Assembly (NCBI GenBank): GCA_937995755.1
Contig: CALKJD010000018.1
Span: forward strand, 27,593-91,592
Direction: 5' to 3'
DNA from: an uncultured Saprospiraceae bacterium
GTDB lineage: Bacteria > Bacteroidota > Bacteroidia > Chitinophagales > Saprospiraceae
DNA length: 64,000 nt
A program made the position numbers and the translations under genes. The notes beneath the pieces were generated by a model that saw only the letters and a list, made by a program, of their open reading frames with translations, was not told the DNA's origin and ran no database searches. Of the stretch, positions 19,201 through 27,355 are shown in pieces. Position 1 is the stretch's first letter, and the number at the start of each line of letters is the position of its first letter.

Positions 19201-20615
19201 ATCTCTCCAAATACCAATTCATAATCGCCAGGAGCTAAATTATTAAATTCATAAATTCCTCCTCCAAGGTCTGTAAGTAATGGAGGACTATTGCCATCTA
19301 AATCTGTTGCAGCAGCACCACCTAAGAGAGTAATGTTTATTGTTATTCCTTCAGCGGCAAAATCTATTCCTGGTTCTCCTCCATCTTGGATTCCATTACC
19401 ATTTATATCTTCCCATACAAAATCAGATATTTTGGCGGGTTGTATATATCCTGCGTCTTGATCGAAATCCATCATTCCTGATTCCAACACGAAATCTGCA
19501 GTAAATCCTGTTATCTGATCTGGAGCACTATCCCCACCATCTATTGTTCTATACCAATTATCTGCGATTTGTTCAAACTCTATTCTATAAGTATCTGGTG
19601 CAAGATTTTGAAATTCGTATCCGCCAGCTCCTAAATCAATTGCTGTAAATGGCACTCCATCAAGATTGGATGTAATACCTGATAATGCAACAAGATTGAT
19701 ATTGATACCTGCACCTACCCAATCAAATCCAACGTCAGGACCATCAATTGCTCCATTACCATTAAAGTCTTCCCAAACTAAATCTCCGATAGTTACTGGT
19801 TGTACGTAACCTGCATCTTGATCCACATCGGTCATTCCTGATTCCAATGTGACAGTCCCTGTAAAACCAGTTCCTTGATCAGGCGCGCTATCAGGGCCTA
19901 CCTGTGTTCGATACCATGAATTAGCGATTTGAGTAAATTCTAAAGTATAATCATCAGGAGGTAGATTCTGAAATTCATATCCTCCTCCTCCAAGATCAAC
20001 TGCAGTAAATGGATTCCCCATGAGGTCATTTGTATTTCCTGATGCTGCCGTTAAGTTGATATTGATTCCTGCTCCGACCCAATCGAATCCTGTATCTGCA
20101 CCATCTAAGGTTCCGTTACCATTAAAATCTTCCCATACTAGGTCACCTATCGTAGCAGGTACTACCAATCCTAGATCTACATTTACTTCGGTAACTCCAT
20201 CTGCTAATGTAAAAGCGGCAGTCTGCCAAGTGGAAAGATCTAAGTCATTATCACCATCATTATCTAATGGGGCACCAACCACAGGAGCCACCGTAACATA
20301 GTATGAAGGAGACTGATCTGTAAGTCCCACTATGAAATCATTAACGCCGACTACGATTCCAGAAAAAGTATACTGACCTCCCCCATCATCTGTCGGTATA
20401 ATAGGAGAAACTTCTCCAGCCTCACCTACACCGTTACCATTAGTATCTTCATATAAAACTAATTCGGTGAGTAGTCCTGTTATCCCCACGCCCTCTTCTA
20501 TTCCATCACCATTGACGTCTTCAAAAATGAATACTTCTAGGTCTGATTGTGCGAATAATTGGCAAGAAAATGCAACCAATGAAAGGACAGTAAATACTCG
20601 TAAAAATCTCTGCAT
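12501..20615 (-). CDS. Giant T9SS type B surface protein (2704 aa) with SdrD_B-like, PKD, FN3 and SprB repeats
   Basis: A secreted multidomain protein. Residues 1-23 are a signal peptide ending LFAQ. About 25-935 hold seven SdrD_B/CNA_B-like domains, each opening with a phrase such as IGDLVWEDFNGNG with Ca2+-loop-type D/N-rich turns. About 936-1085 form one PPC-like cysteine-rich domain. From about 1425 to 2430 a three-part unit (PKD-like, FN3-like, Ig-like) recurs four times; the FN3 first cysteines are at 1516, 1772, 2025 and 2277. A SprB repeat starts near 2444, then a strut domain with LCDGPDC, and the last 100 residues are a gliding-motility-associated domain (NIFSPNGDGSND, IRIFDRWGNMVF, GWDGTYKGQKLNPGVYVY). 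Adhesion is the likely role, by analogy with SprB-type adhesins. It may share a transcript with the gene at 20904-26306. Confidence 0.85.
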   Translation of the reverse strand: MQRFLRVFTVLSLVAFSCQLFAQSDLEVFIFEDVNGDGIEEGVGITGLLTELVLYEDTNGNGVGEAGEVSPIIPTDDGGGQYTFSGIVVGVNDFIVGLTDQSPSYYVTVAPVVGAPLDNDGDNDLDLSTWQTAAFTLADGVTEVNVDLGLVVPATIGDLVWEDFNGNGTLDGADTGFDWVGAGININLTAASGNTNDLMGNPFTAVDLGGGGYEFQNLPPDDYTLEFTQIANSWYRTQVGPDSAPDQGTGFTGTVTLESGMTDVDQDAGYVQPVTIGDLVWEDFNGNGAIDGPDVGFDWVGAGININLVALSGITSNLDGVPFTAIDLGAGGYEFQNLAPDTYRIEFEQIADNWYRTIDGGDSAPDQITGFTADFVLESGMMDFDQDAGYIQPAKISDFVWEDINGNGIQDGGEPGIDFAAEGITINITLLGGAAATDLDGNSPPLLTDLGGGIYEFNNLAPGDYELVFGEIAMMWYISQQNTTGVTMDSDPDALTGLADNGGAGYTLMSGDMNEDVDAGYVQPAKISDFVWEDQNGDGLQDAGEPGVAGVDVMITDDLGGGVTDLDGNPVIMATSDGGGMYEFLLLPPGDYILNVNTNVLTDYYLSLQDAAGTPGDAGDVDNDSDANQITGETHTVEIESNEQQEDIDFAYFRSGTIEAVVFHDSDGNGQNGTNSDKPFAGMTVQLATSAGITPVPDVFGVLIPDQVSDGAGMVTFNDVPPGDYMLIYQLPGGWEFTYQDQSGFTTDADDVNDDSDAVMGAGSPGMSHIITLEGGEVDNTSSVGIYKLMSIGNLVWIDSNGGDGTFDVADDNGAANVIVNLLYDSDFDGTPETAVFATTTTDAAGEYQFDNLIPGFYQVFVSKLNFDPGAALVLFQNCSGGGNTTVDNDNDGNGDALAGDDIVSQIVELFCDDTSNLPGPDENLHIDFCFFFDCSGPNAIDLSYPICQEAADNDPICDLVLLDSYCGSMNTNTSIGDQPNPLCPDGNGTPHNSSWFAFVAGEAGFEIQVVPYNCTNAGTFSGIQAGVYTDCSFTDAVYCEAGCSTNAITVGGSGTALVPGQTYYFFLDGCGGSVCDFEVNVIQGTSIFQIPEPTGLSCNVTDCGPICPDGEITFTVEGLDLEIDYSWVIPAGSVLVGDGEQTGSTVVTMTNQITLAFPDTGSFTVTMQQASNGCDQTASVDINVDVIQPDPVDFGEYTVCEHDLTAPSDGFGNGETDNLGNALVGPTGEAWNSGNLTGPGIDMSFIYVDPNGCSITEIIDIIQIDDAPREDVNLAICSEDLPYEYDLLVITGNGGGGFNNFNYTLVDTPAASGCDSTITLTTVVLEHELGLETNCTESGVEISFSFESTVPNIPDEVTYQWYKDDNMNSSLDGGEDVSDSDGVDRVLQVDEIGVYCVDVTLSHFVGESGEASCVFTYCQDVLATVPEVSFDLIEEECQDSTVSITFTGSVGASAIFDWDFGNGTTSAVEGPHDVTYTAPGKYYVSLSVEDNGCISDEIVDSIMIIERLPAPMFMCESTPTSIIITWDEIPGATDYEVTLLGGSIGTQTTPTTWEVTGVSVSDSTKISVAAVSDGACALGNAATFSCFAQDCDEPIFTFTPTRDTICLTTDVGLDTIYLDIVGGTTPNTNVFTGPGIINGQEGVFDASVAGVGMHTISYTYSGDDNCMFSRSVIMHVFEQPISQFTTDTDTICISNAFTVEYTGGTTGADYIWDFGADVDVIGTGVGPFQIAYSTTGMKTITLTVEKEECTSDIISKNVWVEAQLPELVIECITDATSINYFWNDIADEYEVIIDAVSQGVQTETTWDISPLSPGTSVSIEVIAISPNKCLDSADNEECSATNCPGVSVAIDPIVQLICLDATTDPIDLEYTVTGGFADGSGIAVWSGNGVDAVNELFDPIAAGEGAHTITLNYSEGECDAEEVSIVVTVVNNPTADFDGIMTVCEGTSITLTHTGVGGMGAIYTWTTTGATVDGANDQSSITLSYDNSGDYDVSLLVTRDGCISELVTQSIQIDEGLLDPVIFCTSTSTSITFGWGAVDGATEYEVLIDGISMGTQMGTSYPITGLSPNDVREIMVIAISDNECMNSSFMDDCVAINCPDTQIIPDEVPPLFCEGDLIMYDIDYTIMGGFMDGSEIMTFNGPSTDPTTGIVDISALNPGEYTVYLDLSEGPCDTRDSVLITVVELPTPTLDFLPVICETEILTVIYTGEDIPGAVVNIMATGNPTETTLPNGSTFEWDDDGTYELIVEVTVGDCVIASDPYSLSVEPELSAPVVSCNQTTTTLDLSWDAVDCASMYIVTVNGVAEPMQSETTFTITGLEPETSVDYTVEAISDCACINSTITDMCSTLPCEGLTIEVTQNIPGCISNLPASVQLEVELTGSVGGGSGSWSGEFVSMDGVFNYALSGVGIHEVTYTYEENGCDYSELDTVLVYDPPVITFNTLDLSCFDSNDGSIMYEVNGGDGSYDITIDAPFPDFPKSFTGSGTLDELAPGDYTIVVLDGNQCRDEVDVTIFQQSEPSFDVLGPPSIAVGTFGDLSLDLGTISVDQITNLRWYNETETLCDGPDCFSLSVSPSTNSLYCVDITLEGGCVITSCLPVISEFISILNVSNIFSPNGDGSNDNMVIHTNNPDMVASYIRIFDRWGNMVFNLDTPWQPFNDMNYPGWDGTYKGQKLNPGVYVYVFEFIEEPGGTPEVRVGDITLIK
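13325..16345 (-). repeat. Fourfold PKD-FN3-Ig composite repeat, period 252-256 residues
   Basis: The FN3-like unit has a recognisable frame: Cys, then TSI...W....A..YEV...G...GTQ...T...I.GL.P and a late Cys followed by AxxCP. Its first Cys falls at residues 1516, 1772, 2025 and 2277, so the larger unit repeats every 252-256 residues. The preceding PKD-like part carries YxWDFG or its variants, and the following Ig-like part carries GPG or GNGV and HTI..Y. Confidence 0.7.
17811..20543 (-). repeat. Seven SdrD_B-like domains
   Basis: Seven successive beta-sandwich units of about 120-140 residues in the N-terminal third of the 2704-residue protein. The second and third (IGDLVWEDFNGNG...FDWVGAGININL) are close copies, as are the fourth and fifth (ISDFVWED.NG.G.QD.GEPG). 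The conserved DxNGNGxxD turns look like Ca2+-binding loops. Such domains stack into rigid stalks. Confidence 0.75.
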
Positions 20616-20903
20616 ATTTGGCTCTATTTAGTAACAAGACCCAAGTAATAGCAGATAAGCTGCTTAGGTTGGGGCTGATTCTCTATATTAATTGGGTAGT
20701 AAACATCTGTATAATTGAAAATGACCATATTCGGCTTATTCATTATTCAAATCCTTATTGTAAAGCTAAAAAATCGTGAGATGAAAGCACATTCTAATGA
20801 GACAAAAAATCATATTTAACGAAAGCTAAGGTGTGGGACATATTGCTAAATATAATTTGACAATAAGATCATTAAGGCCGATAAAAACAATAATTACGTA
20901 AGA

Positions 20904-21650
20904 CTACCTTAGCACTGTAATATCACCAGCATAGGTTACTACTTCTCCACTGCGTAAAAGTAGCTCTACGACGACTACATAAACTCCAGGATTAACGTAT
21001 TGACCTTTGTAGGTTCCGTCCCACCCTGCAGATGGATCCGCTGGAAATACGTTTGTTACCCAAAACATTCTACTCGCCCACTTATCAAAAACGGACATCG
21101 ACAGTACTTTTTCGATCCCTTGAGTTTGCTGGATGTAAAACAGACCATTATTCTCCGATCCAGGAGCAAAAACATTAGCTACCTCAATAATCGGATTCCT
21201 ATTGACGCGTACGAGTACTTCTGATGAACCTTCACAGCCATCTATAGACGTAGCACTCAATGTATAGTAAGTATTAATCAACGGTGTAACCGGAGCCTCA
21301 AAACAATCGTCGCAGCTATAATCCGAATTGTGCGCAGACCATGAAATACTAGCAATTTCTTCATCAGGAATATTAAATATCGAATTGAGATTAATCGTAT
21401 CACCTACGATTATCAATGTATCAGATTCTGCAAGTACTATCAGATCTAAACCATCGAATAATTCAAAATCCATGTCAATACTACAGCCGATACTATCTAC
21501 TACTTCGATCGTATACTCCCCTGCTCCTAAGTTAGAGATCATTGGCTCTTGCTGTGGTGTTCCATTGTTAAATATATATTCATAGGGTCCAAAACCACCC
21601 TCCACATTTACCACAGATATACTTCCATCATATAATCCCAAGCAATTTGG
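20904..21650 (-). repeat. C-terminal cassette copy 2 (SprB repeat + strut + CHU_C)
   Basis: The last ~248 residues of the 1800-residue protein. SprB repeat first Cys is residue 1555; the strut has W.....YSCDDC and DGC; the terminal sorting domain ends GDITVLR. It matches the other two cassettes in order and length. Confidence 0.75.
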
Positions 21651-24600
21651 GTCTTCACCCTCAATAGATATTCCTAGTAATGACTGTGCTTCCTTTATTA
21701 GTTCAATAGAGTCTACCGATTCGCACCCATTTACTGAATTTAATATAGTTAGAACATAAGTTCCTTCTCCTGAAATATTAGCGTTGAAACTTTGATCATC
21801 AGAAATAATTGTACCATTAGATGAAGACCAATTAACAGAAAAATCATCCATATTATCCGCATTTACCAGCACGCCTTCTAGGGTGACTTCGGTATTATCG
21901 CATTGGAATGGTTCATTTAATTGAATCTCTAAATCAGCTTCATAGAAATCTTCTTCTACTACTACTTTTACAGTATCAATACAGGTGTTATTTCCCATTA
22001 CTAATAAATAAAATGAGTCCGCCATTTCGACAAGCAGCGTATCTTCAGATAGTGCATTGAAATTATCATCTGTCCATATCGCTGAAATATCATCTTCGAC
22101 ATCTAAGGCTTTTAATATCGTCTGAGATTGATAACAATTAATATTACTCGATTCTATTTCGAATACAGGAAGCACCTCTACAAAGCTTACATCTACTGTA
22201 TCTACAGTCACACATTCGTTTCTATCTGATATGGCATATACTATATATTGACCTACGACATTGGTTTCTGGATTTTGCAATTCACTACTAAAGTCGATGG
22301 CATCCCACGTGAAGGAGACTTCGGTATCATTAGTCTCTAAGGGCAAAGGCACGGCTAACTCATCACAAGTAACAAAGGTGTCTCTAACCATAATCTCTGG
22401 CCCTTGTGTATCGTCTATTACGCTGATCTCTGCGGAGGTAAAACATCCCAAATCATTAGTAACTGTCACCGTATAAATTCCTGGTGCGATAGCTAAAGGT
22501 GCTTCGATATCAGACTCAAAAGAGAATGGGCCTTCCCATGCATACGATGTAATATTAGTCGTCGTCTCTATTGTGAGAAATAACTTACCATCTGCACAGC
22601 TAAATATATGATCTTCTCCTGTAATGATTTCTGGTCGAAGTGTATCTGCCTCTACCACTATAAATGTATCCGTGATACACGTGTTAGGTGCCATTACTGC
22701 CAAGTCATAATTACCGGCTGCTCCTACATCGACACTTGCTCCAGTTAAAATACTGTTATTAGGATCTGTCCATTCAAACGTACTTCCACTGATATTAGAA
22801 GTACTTGTAAGCGTAATCATCTCAGTATCGCAGTCCAATATTCCATTAGACATTACCTCTATAACTGGCTTTATGGTATCCATTACTACGACAATATTTT
22901 GCTCTGTCTCACAATTATTATCTGCCGTTACTGTGGCTGTGTAGGTTCCATTTATTGCTGTGCTGAAGTTAGTAATATCTTGATCTATTTCAGATGGCCC
23001 CTCCCACGTAATAGATATCGTATTTGCAGGTACATCTAATGCAATGGTTGCCATAGATGTAGTGCAATTGATAGTATCCACTGTAGCACTAACTATAGGA
23101 AAATCGATAAACGATTCTACATTGATAGTAAGGTCTGTAGTACAATTGGCCGTATCAGTAACTACCACATTGTACATTCCTGCCGCGTCTACTATTACTG
23201 AGTCTACACCCAATGGTGATATGATAGAAGCGCCTGTCCATTCATAAGTAAGCCCTTCTTCGTTATCATCAACCAATATGGTAGTCGTAGTTTCGATACA
23301 ATCTATTTGTCCATCCGTAAGCAAGGAAGCTACTGGTGGTGTTAAATCTTGAAGTACTACCATCTCCATACTATCTACACAACCACTAAGTGATGTAGCA
23401 ATGGCCATATAAGTGTCAGGCATTAGTACCGTCAAAGTGTTCACTCCTACTAAGTCACCGTTAGGTAGTCTTATTGACAAACTATCCGTATCATCATCAG
23501 TCATAAATGAAATATCTACCGAAGAGCTGATACAATCTAATAGCGGAACATCTGTAGATAGAATAGGCAAACCTGTATCATCTATAACTGTGATCGTATC
23601 TGTAAATATGCATCCGTTAAAACCTACCGCCGTTATGTAGTACTCTCCACCCTCTGTGATATTAGGTGATTGATCAGTAGAAGTAAATCCAACTTCAGAT
23701 GTCCATCTTAAAGAATCGACAGCCATTTCGAAAGTCGTGTTCAGTGTAACCATTGGAGTATTACAGTCAATAGTCGCTACTTCAACTTCTGGAATTGGTT
23801 CTTCAAAATCATCTGGAACCATCACTTCATAAAGTAAGTTGCAACCAGAAATCGTATCAGTTATAATTAATGTATAGGCACCGCTAAATTCAACATCTAC
23901 AATATGTGCCGTGGTATCAACAATACCATCTGACAACCATTCAAATCGAAGATTGGTAGTATCATTTGGAGTAATCGTAATTACATCTACGTTACAATCT
24001 AAAGTATCTGACAGATCAAAAATTAAATCTGGCAATCCTGCTCCTGCGTATACATTTGCCATTATTCTAACCATACATCCAAAGCTATTTGTAGCTTCTA
24101 ATATATACGTCCCTGGATTAGATACAAATGGTGACATCTCTGTACTTTCGAAATCTCCAGGACCACTCCAATAATAAGTAAGGTCTGTTTCTAAGGTAGT
24201 CGTAACTAACTGCACGCTATCCATCAAACAACTAATAATGACATCATCGACATTCACTACTGGTGCTAAAGTATCTTTTACTACTATGTGGCTAAACGTA
24301 TCTATACATCCATTGCTCGTTGTCGTAACTAACTGATACATTCCTTCTTCGGCTACAGATATCGTATCTCCGATACCTACAAACCCTTGATCTTGATTTG
24401 CCCATTTATAGTCAATAGTATCTATGGCCGGATTTACCGTAATTATAGATTCAGGAGTATCACAATCTATTATAGTCGATTGTATTGTAAAATTGGTTCT
24501 TACCGTATCTATCAAGACGTCATATTCATACTGCTCTATACAGCCATTCTCTAGATTTTGGAGTCTAAGAATGTATGTAGTGTCCTGCATCACTTGTACC

Positions 24601-26306
24601 GTGTCTCCAAAACCAAATCCTTCAACTATATTGGGGCCATCCCAAACATATGCAAATGAAATACTATCTGGCAAAATAGCAATAATCGTAGCTGTATCTA
24701 TGGCGCAGGTAAGCGTGTCTCCCTCAAAAATCGGTACCGGCACATCTAAATCCTCTACAACAAATACACTATCTCTACCCAAACATCCATTAAGTGCAAC
24801 ACCTTCTATATAATAGGTGCCACTAGTAGCTACGAATATATCTTCGATACTAGCAGACAGAGGTCCTGTCCACTGCAAGCTTTGTAACTCAATAGATGGA
24901 GTCATATCTATGAGTACTGCAGGATCGTTACAACTCAGTGTATCTACATTAAATGTAAAGGACGGTATACTCTCATCATTAAATATTTCGTGGTACGCTG
25001 TATCGGCACAATTTCCTGTAATAGCACTTAATCCATACACTCCTGCCTCAGTGACCGTAATGATTTCATTTCCTGCAATACTTGGATCTATGACATCATT
25101 GACCTTAAACCAATTTAACGTAGTGCTCGGACTCACGATAGATCCAGATGCATCTAATACCACATCACCATCAAGACAACTAATAGTATCAGAATCTGCT
25201 ATAATAGAGGCTTGATTATCTATGACAAACAAATTAAGTATGGAAACGCTATCACAAAAGGATTGACTGAAGCTAATTACATATTCCCCAGTTTCTGTGT
25301 ATTGATTACCATCTAATGTGAGTACCTCGCCGAGGCAAATCGTATCTACCGTCAATATGGTATCTGGCACTTCTATGATATTAATAGGAATACAATTGGT
25401 ACTCAGAGCTGCGCAATAGTCGCTATCGTCAAAAAGGTCCAATAAATCGTTATAATCTGTACCGATGACATCATCTAATATGTCTTCTGTCTGCCCTATC
25501 AAACTCGATATTCCACAGACTTGGTACGTTCCAAAATTATATGATGTAAGATTTGGATCTTCAATTGCTCCAATGACTTCTCCCTCTTCTACTATCAAGT
25601 AGTTATAATGGTAGAGGTCTACTGGTGGCTCCATCTCGAACACTGGCTCGACCTCCAAATTAAGCGCTGGATCACTTTCACAATAGTCCGAATTTATCGC
25701 TGGTAATGTACCGCCACTGGCAAAACATTCTTGACAATAGACATTAGTAGAATCACAGAAGGTCAACTTAATAGAGTCTATTGCACCTTCATCAAAAGAG
25801 AACACATCGGTAAAACTTAATGTCCAAATTCCATTCACTGGACCAGCATCATAATCTTCCAAACATCCTTGCTGTGGATAATACTGTCCATTATAATTTC
25901 CAAATATCCCCCAATTGTCTTCTGTCGTAAATACGTCTCCAAGTATTGGTAAATCAGGCATAGCGGTAGAATCACATGGAACAAACTCTAATCCCCAATA
26001 TGTAAAATCTGTAGGTCCCCCAGCTCCTGTAGATGGACCTACGAGTATGATGCTTTGACCAGAAGGTGATTCTAACCTGATAGATATATCACGGATACTC
26101 TCATGGTTAAAGTACAACTCTACTCCGCAGAGACCTTGATCAGCGGCTGAGAGATCATTATTAATAGCGCCATCAATTAATATCTCTATTGAACCTGTAG
26201 AATTATCTAATATAGGTGCGCCTAACGTAACATCGCATTGCCCCATCAGCGTCATAGCTGAACTAGCAAATAATATTAATGTCAGTATAGATTGGCGAAG
26301 GTTCAT
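20904..26306 (-). CDS. Giant T9SS type B surface protein (1800 aa) with a P-like domain and fifteen Ig-like repeats
   Basis: A secreted protein with a signal peptide at residues 1-22 (ending LMGQ). Residues 24 to about 190 resemble the proprotein-convertase P domain: SIRLESPSGQSIILVGPSTG, then DNWGIFGNYNG, then NGIWTLSFTDVFSFDEGAIDSIKLTFC. No protease domain is present. Fifteen Ig-like repeats of about 78 residues run from residue 377 to about 1550, each with one Cys near the start and one in an (N/S)GC motif about 50 residues later. A SprB repeat begins at PNCLGLYDGSI, followed by the strut domain (SCDDC) and a gliding-motility-associated C-terminal domain (VANVFAPGSENN, GWDGTYKGQYVNPGVYVV). 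A promoter element lies at 26436. Confidence 0.85.
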   Translation of the reverse strand: MNLRQSILTLILFASSAMTLMGQCDVTLGAPILDNSTGSIEILIDGAINNDLSAADQGLCGVELYFNHESIRDISIRLESPSGQSIILVGPSTGAGGPTDFTYWGLEFVPCDSTAMPDLPILGDVFTTEDNWGIFGNYNGQYYPQQGCLEDYDAGPVNGIWTLSFTDVFSFDEGAIDSIKLTFCDSTNVYCQECFASGGTLPAINSDYCESDPALNLEVEPVFEMEPPVDLYHYNYLIVEEGEVIGAIEDPNLTSYNFGTYQVCGISSLIGQTEDILDDVIGTDYNDLLDLFDDSDYCAALSTNCIPINIIEVPDTILTVDTICLGEVLTLDGNQYTETGEYVISFSQSFCDSVSILNLFVIDNQASIIADSDTISCLDGDVVLDASGSIVSPSTTLNWFKVNDVIDPSIAGNEIITVTEAGVYGLSAITGNCADTAYHEIFNDESIPSFTFNVDTLSCNDPAVLIDMTPSIELQSLQWTGPLSASIEDIFVATSGTYYIEGVALNGCLGRDSVFVVEDLDVPVPIFEGDTLTCAIDTATIIAILPDSISFAYVWDGPNIVEGFGFGDTVQVMQDTTYILRLQNLENGCIEQYEYDVLIDTVRTNFTIQSTIIDCDTPESIITVNPAIDTIDYKWANQDQGFVGIGDTISVAEEGMYQLVTTTSNGCIDTFSHIVVKDTLAPVVNVDDVIISCLMDSVQLVTTTLETDLTYYWSGPGDFESTEMSPFVSNPGTYILEATNSFGCMVRIMANVYAGAGLPDLIFDLSDTLDCNVDVITITPNDTTNLRFEWLSDGIVDTTAHIVDVEFSGAYTLIITDTISGCNLLYEVMVPDDFEEPIPEVEVATIDCNTPMVTLNTTFEMAVDSLRWTSEVGFTSTDQSPNITEGGEYYITAVGFNGCIFTDTITVIDDTGLPILSTDVPLLDCISSSVDISFMTDDDTDSLSIRLPNGDLVGVNTLTVLMPDTYMAIATSLSGCVDSMEMVVLQDLTPPVASLLTDGQIDCIETTTTILVDDNEEGLTYEWTGASIISPLGVDSVIVDAAGMYNVVVTDTANCTTDLTINVESFIDFPIVSATVDTINCTTSMATIALDVPANTISITWEGPSEIDQDITNFSTAINGTYTATVTADNNCETEQNIVVVMDTIKPVIEVMSNGILDCDTEMITLTSTSNISGSTFEWTDPNNSILTGASVDVGAAGNYDLAVMAPNTCITDTFIVVEADTLRPEIITGEDHIFSCADGKLFLTIETTTNITSYAWEGPFSFESDIEAPLAIAPGIYTVTVTNDLGCFTSAEISVIDDTQGPEIMVRDTFVTCDELAVPLPLETNDTEVSFTWDAIDFSSELQNPETNVVGQYIVYAISDRNECVTVDTVDVSFVEVLPVFEIESSNINCYQSQTILKALDVEDDISAIWTDDNFNALSEDTLLVEMADSFYLLVMGNNTCIDTVKVVVEEDFYEADLEIQLNEPFQCDNTEVTLEGVLVNADNMDDFSVNWSSSNGTIISDDQSFNANISGEGTYVLTILNSVNGCESVDSIELIKEAQSLLGISIEGEDPNCLGLYDGSISVVNVEGGFGPYEYIFNNGTPQQEPMISNLGAGEYTIEVVDSIGCSIDMDFELFDGLDLIVLAESDTLIIVGDTINLNSIFNIPDEEIASISWSAHNSDYSCDDCFEAPVTPLINTYYTLSATSIDGCEGSSEVLVRVNRNPIIEVANVFAPGSENNGLFYIQQTQGIEKVLSMSVFDKWASRMFWVTNVFPADPSAGWDGTYKGQYVNPGVYVVVVELLLRSGEVVTYAGDITVLR
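21655..25184 (-). repeat. Array of fifteen cysteine-paired Ig-like repeats (about 78 residues each)
   Basis: Repeats begin with a pattern such as (I/L)(D/S/N)C......I followed by YxW.GP, V...GxY.L.VT....GC and V..D..xP. The first Cys of the first and last repeats are at residues 377 and 1469, a mean spacing of 78. One Cys at the start and one at GC in each repeat suggest an intradomain disulfide. DNA copies are well diverged, so the array is old. Confidence 0.75.
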
Positions 26307-26435
26307 GGTCGGTACGTAGATATTATAAAACAGTAATGGGGCTAAAGCCTACTAGCTTAAAGCCGAAATACAAATAAATAGCGCGGAGATGAACGTAAAT
26401 ACGATTACTTAAAGGGTTTCACATATTTACAATTG

Positions 26436-26443
26436 CAAAGGTA
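26436..26443 (-). promoter_or_regulatory. -7 promoter element upstream of the 1800-residue surface protein gene
   Basis: The minus strand reads TACCTTTGC, an exact TAnnTTTG match with the usual trailing C, 130 bases upstream of the start at 26306. It lies on the far side of the terminator at 26546-26575, so this gene probably has its own transcript. Confidence 0.45.
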
Positions 26444-26545
26444 GCATTTATACTAAGCTAAAAATAGTAAGTGTTGATTAATATAATCAAAAAAGATAAA
26501 TAATTATATGTGTATGTTCTATGATCGAAAGTCCAATAATTACAA

Positions 26546-26575
26546 AAGGGAGCTTCTAATTAAAGAAGCTCCCTT
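26546..26575 (-). terminator. Strong terminator of the 4239-residue surface protein gene
   Basis: A perfect 12-bp stem (AAGGGAGCTTCT / AGAAGCTCCCTT) with a 6-base loop, followed on the minus strand by TTGTAATT. It lies 25 bases beyond the stop codon at 26600. Confidence 0.85.
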
Positions 26576-26599
26576 GTATAGTATAATGATTTAAAACTT

Positions 26600-27355
26600 C
26601 TATTTCACTATGGTCACATCACCACCAATAGTCTCCGTAGTTCCATTTACAAATAGTACTTCAACTACATAAACGAATACACCAGGATTTAACGGCTCTC
26701 CTTTGAAAGTACCATTCCATCCATAAGTAGGATCACTAGCTGGTTGGTTTTCTGATAAGAATACTAATTCTCCCCATCTATCGTAAACTCTCATACTAAG
26801 TACAGTCTCAACATTGTCACTATTTACATAGAATACTTCGTTGCTACCGTCATTGTTAGGTGAGAATGCGTTAGGTAATACTACATCCACAATTTGTGAT
26901 ACAAGTATTTGAGTAAATTCAGTTGCGATACAACCACCGTTGTAAGTTACTTCCACATTAACATTCGCATTTTGATCTGCGATGATCGTGATAGCGCTAC
27001 AATCTGCATCAGAACAAATAACCTCTCCATCTACAGTCCACTCGATGTTATCAATAACGAAGTCACCTAAGAACTCATCGATGCTGAACGACACTTCATT
27101 TCCAATATTAGTTTGGATAGGGTCTCCAAGATCTAATACTAGTAGGTCTGGATTCACAATAGTGACCGATTGCTCTGAATCACAACCACTACCACTACTA
27201 TCCTCTATTACAATGGTATATGTTCCTTGTGCTAAGCCAGTGAAACTTGTTGTAGTTTCAAATGGTCCTCCGTTAAGGCTATAAGTATAATCTCCATTCC
27301 CTCCCATAGGATTGATAATAGTAATCATACCGTCTTCAGCTCCATTACAGCTAAT
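26600..27355 (-). repeat. C-terminal cassette copy 3 (SprB repeat + strut + CHU_C)
   Basis: The last ~250 residues of the 4239-residue protein: SprB repeat starting ISCNGAEDGMI, strut domain with W.....ICSDADC and GGC, and the type B sorting domain ending GDVTIVK. It matches the cassettes at 12501-13285 and 20904-21650. Confidence 0.75.

Noticed and set aside
12501..20615. SdrD_B-like domains as evidence of transfer from a Gram-positive surface protein
   Set aside because: These domains are common in Bacteroidota surface proteins, there is no LPXTG sorting signal, and the C-terminus is a T9SS type B domain.
24817..25215. Long plus-strand frames antisense to the giant genes (for example this one and that at 28584-28976)
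   Set aside because: Repetitive codon use in the giants leaves the opposite strand free of stops in places. The products are Ser/Thr/Val-rich without domain features.
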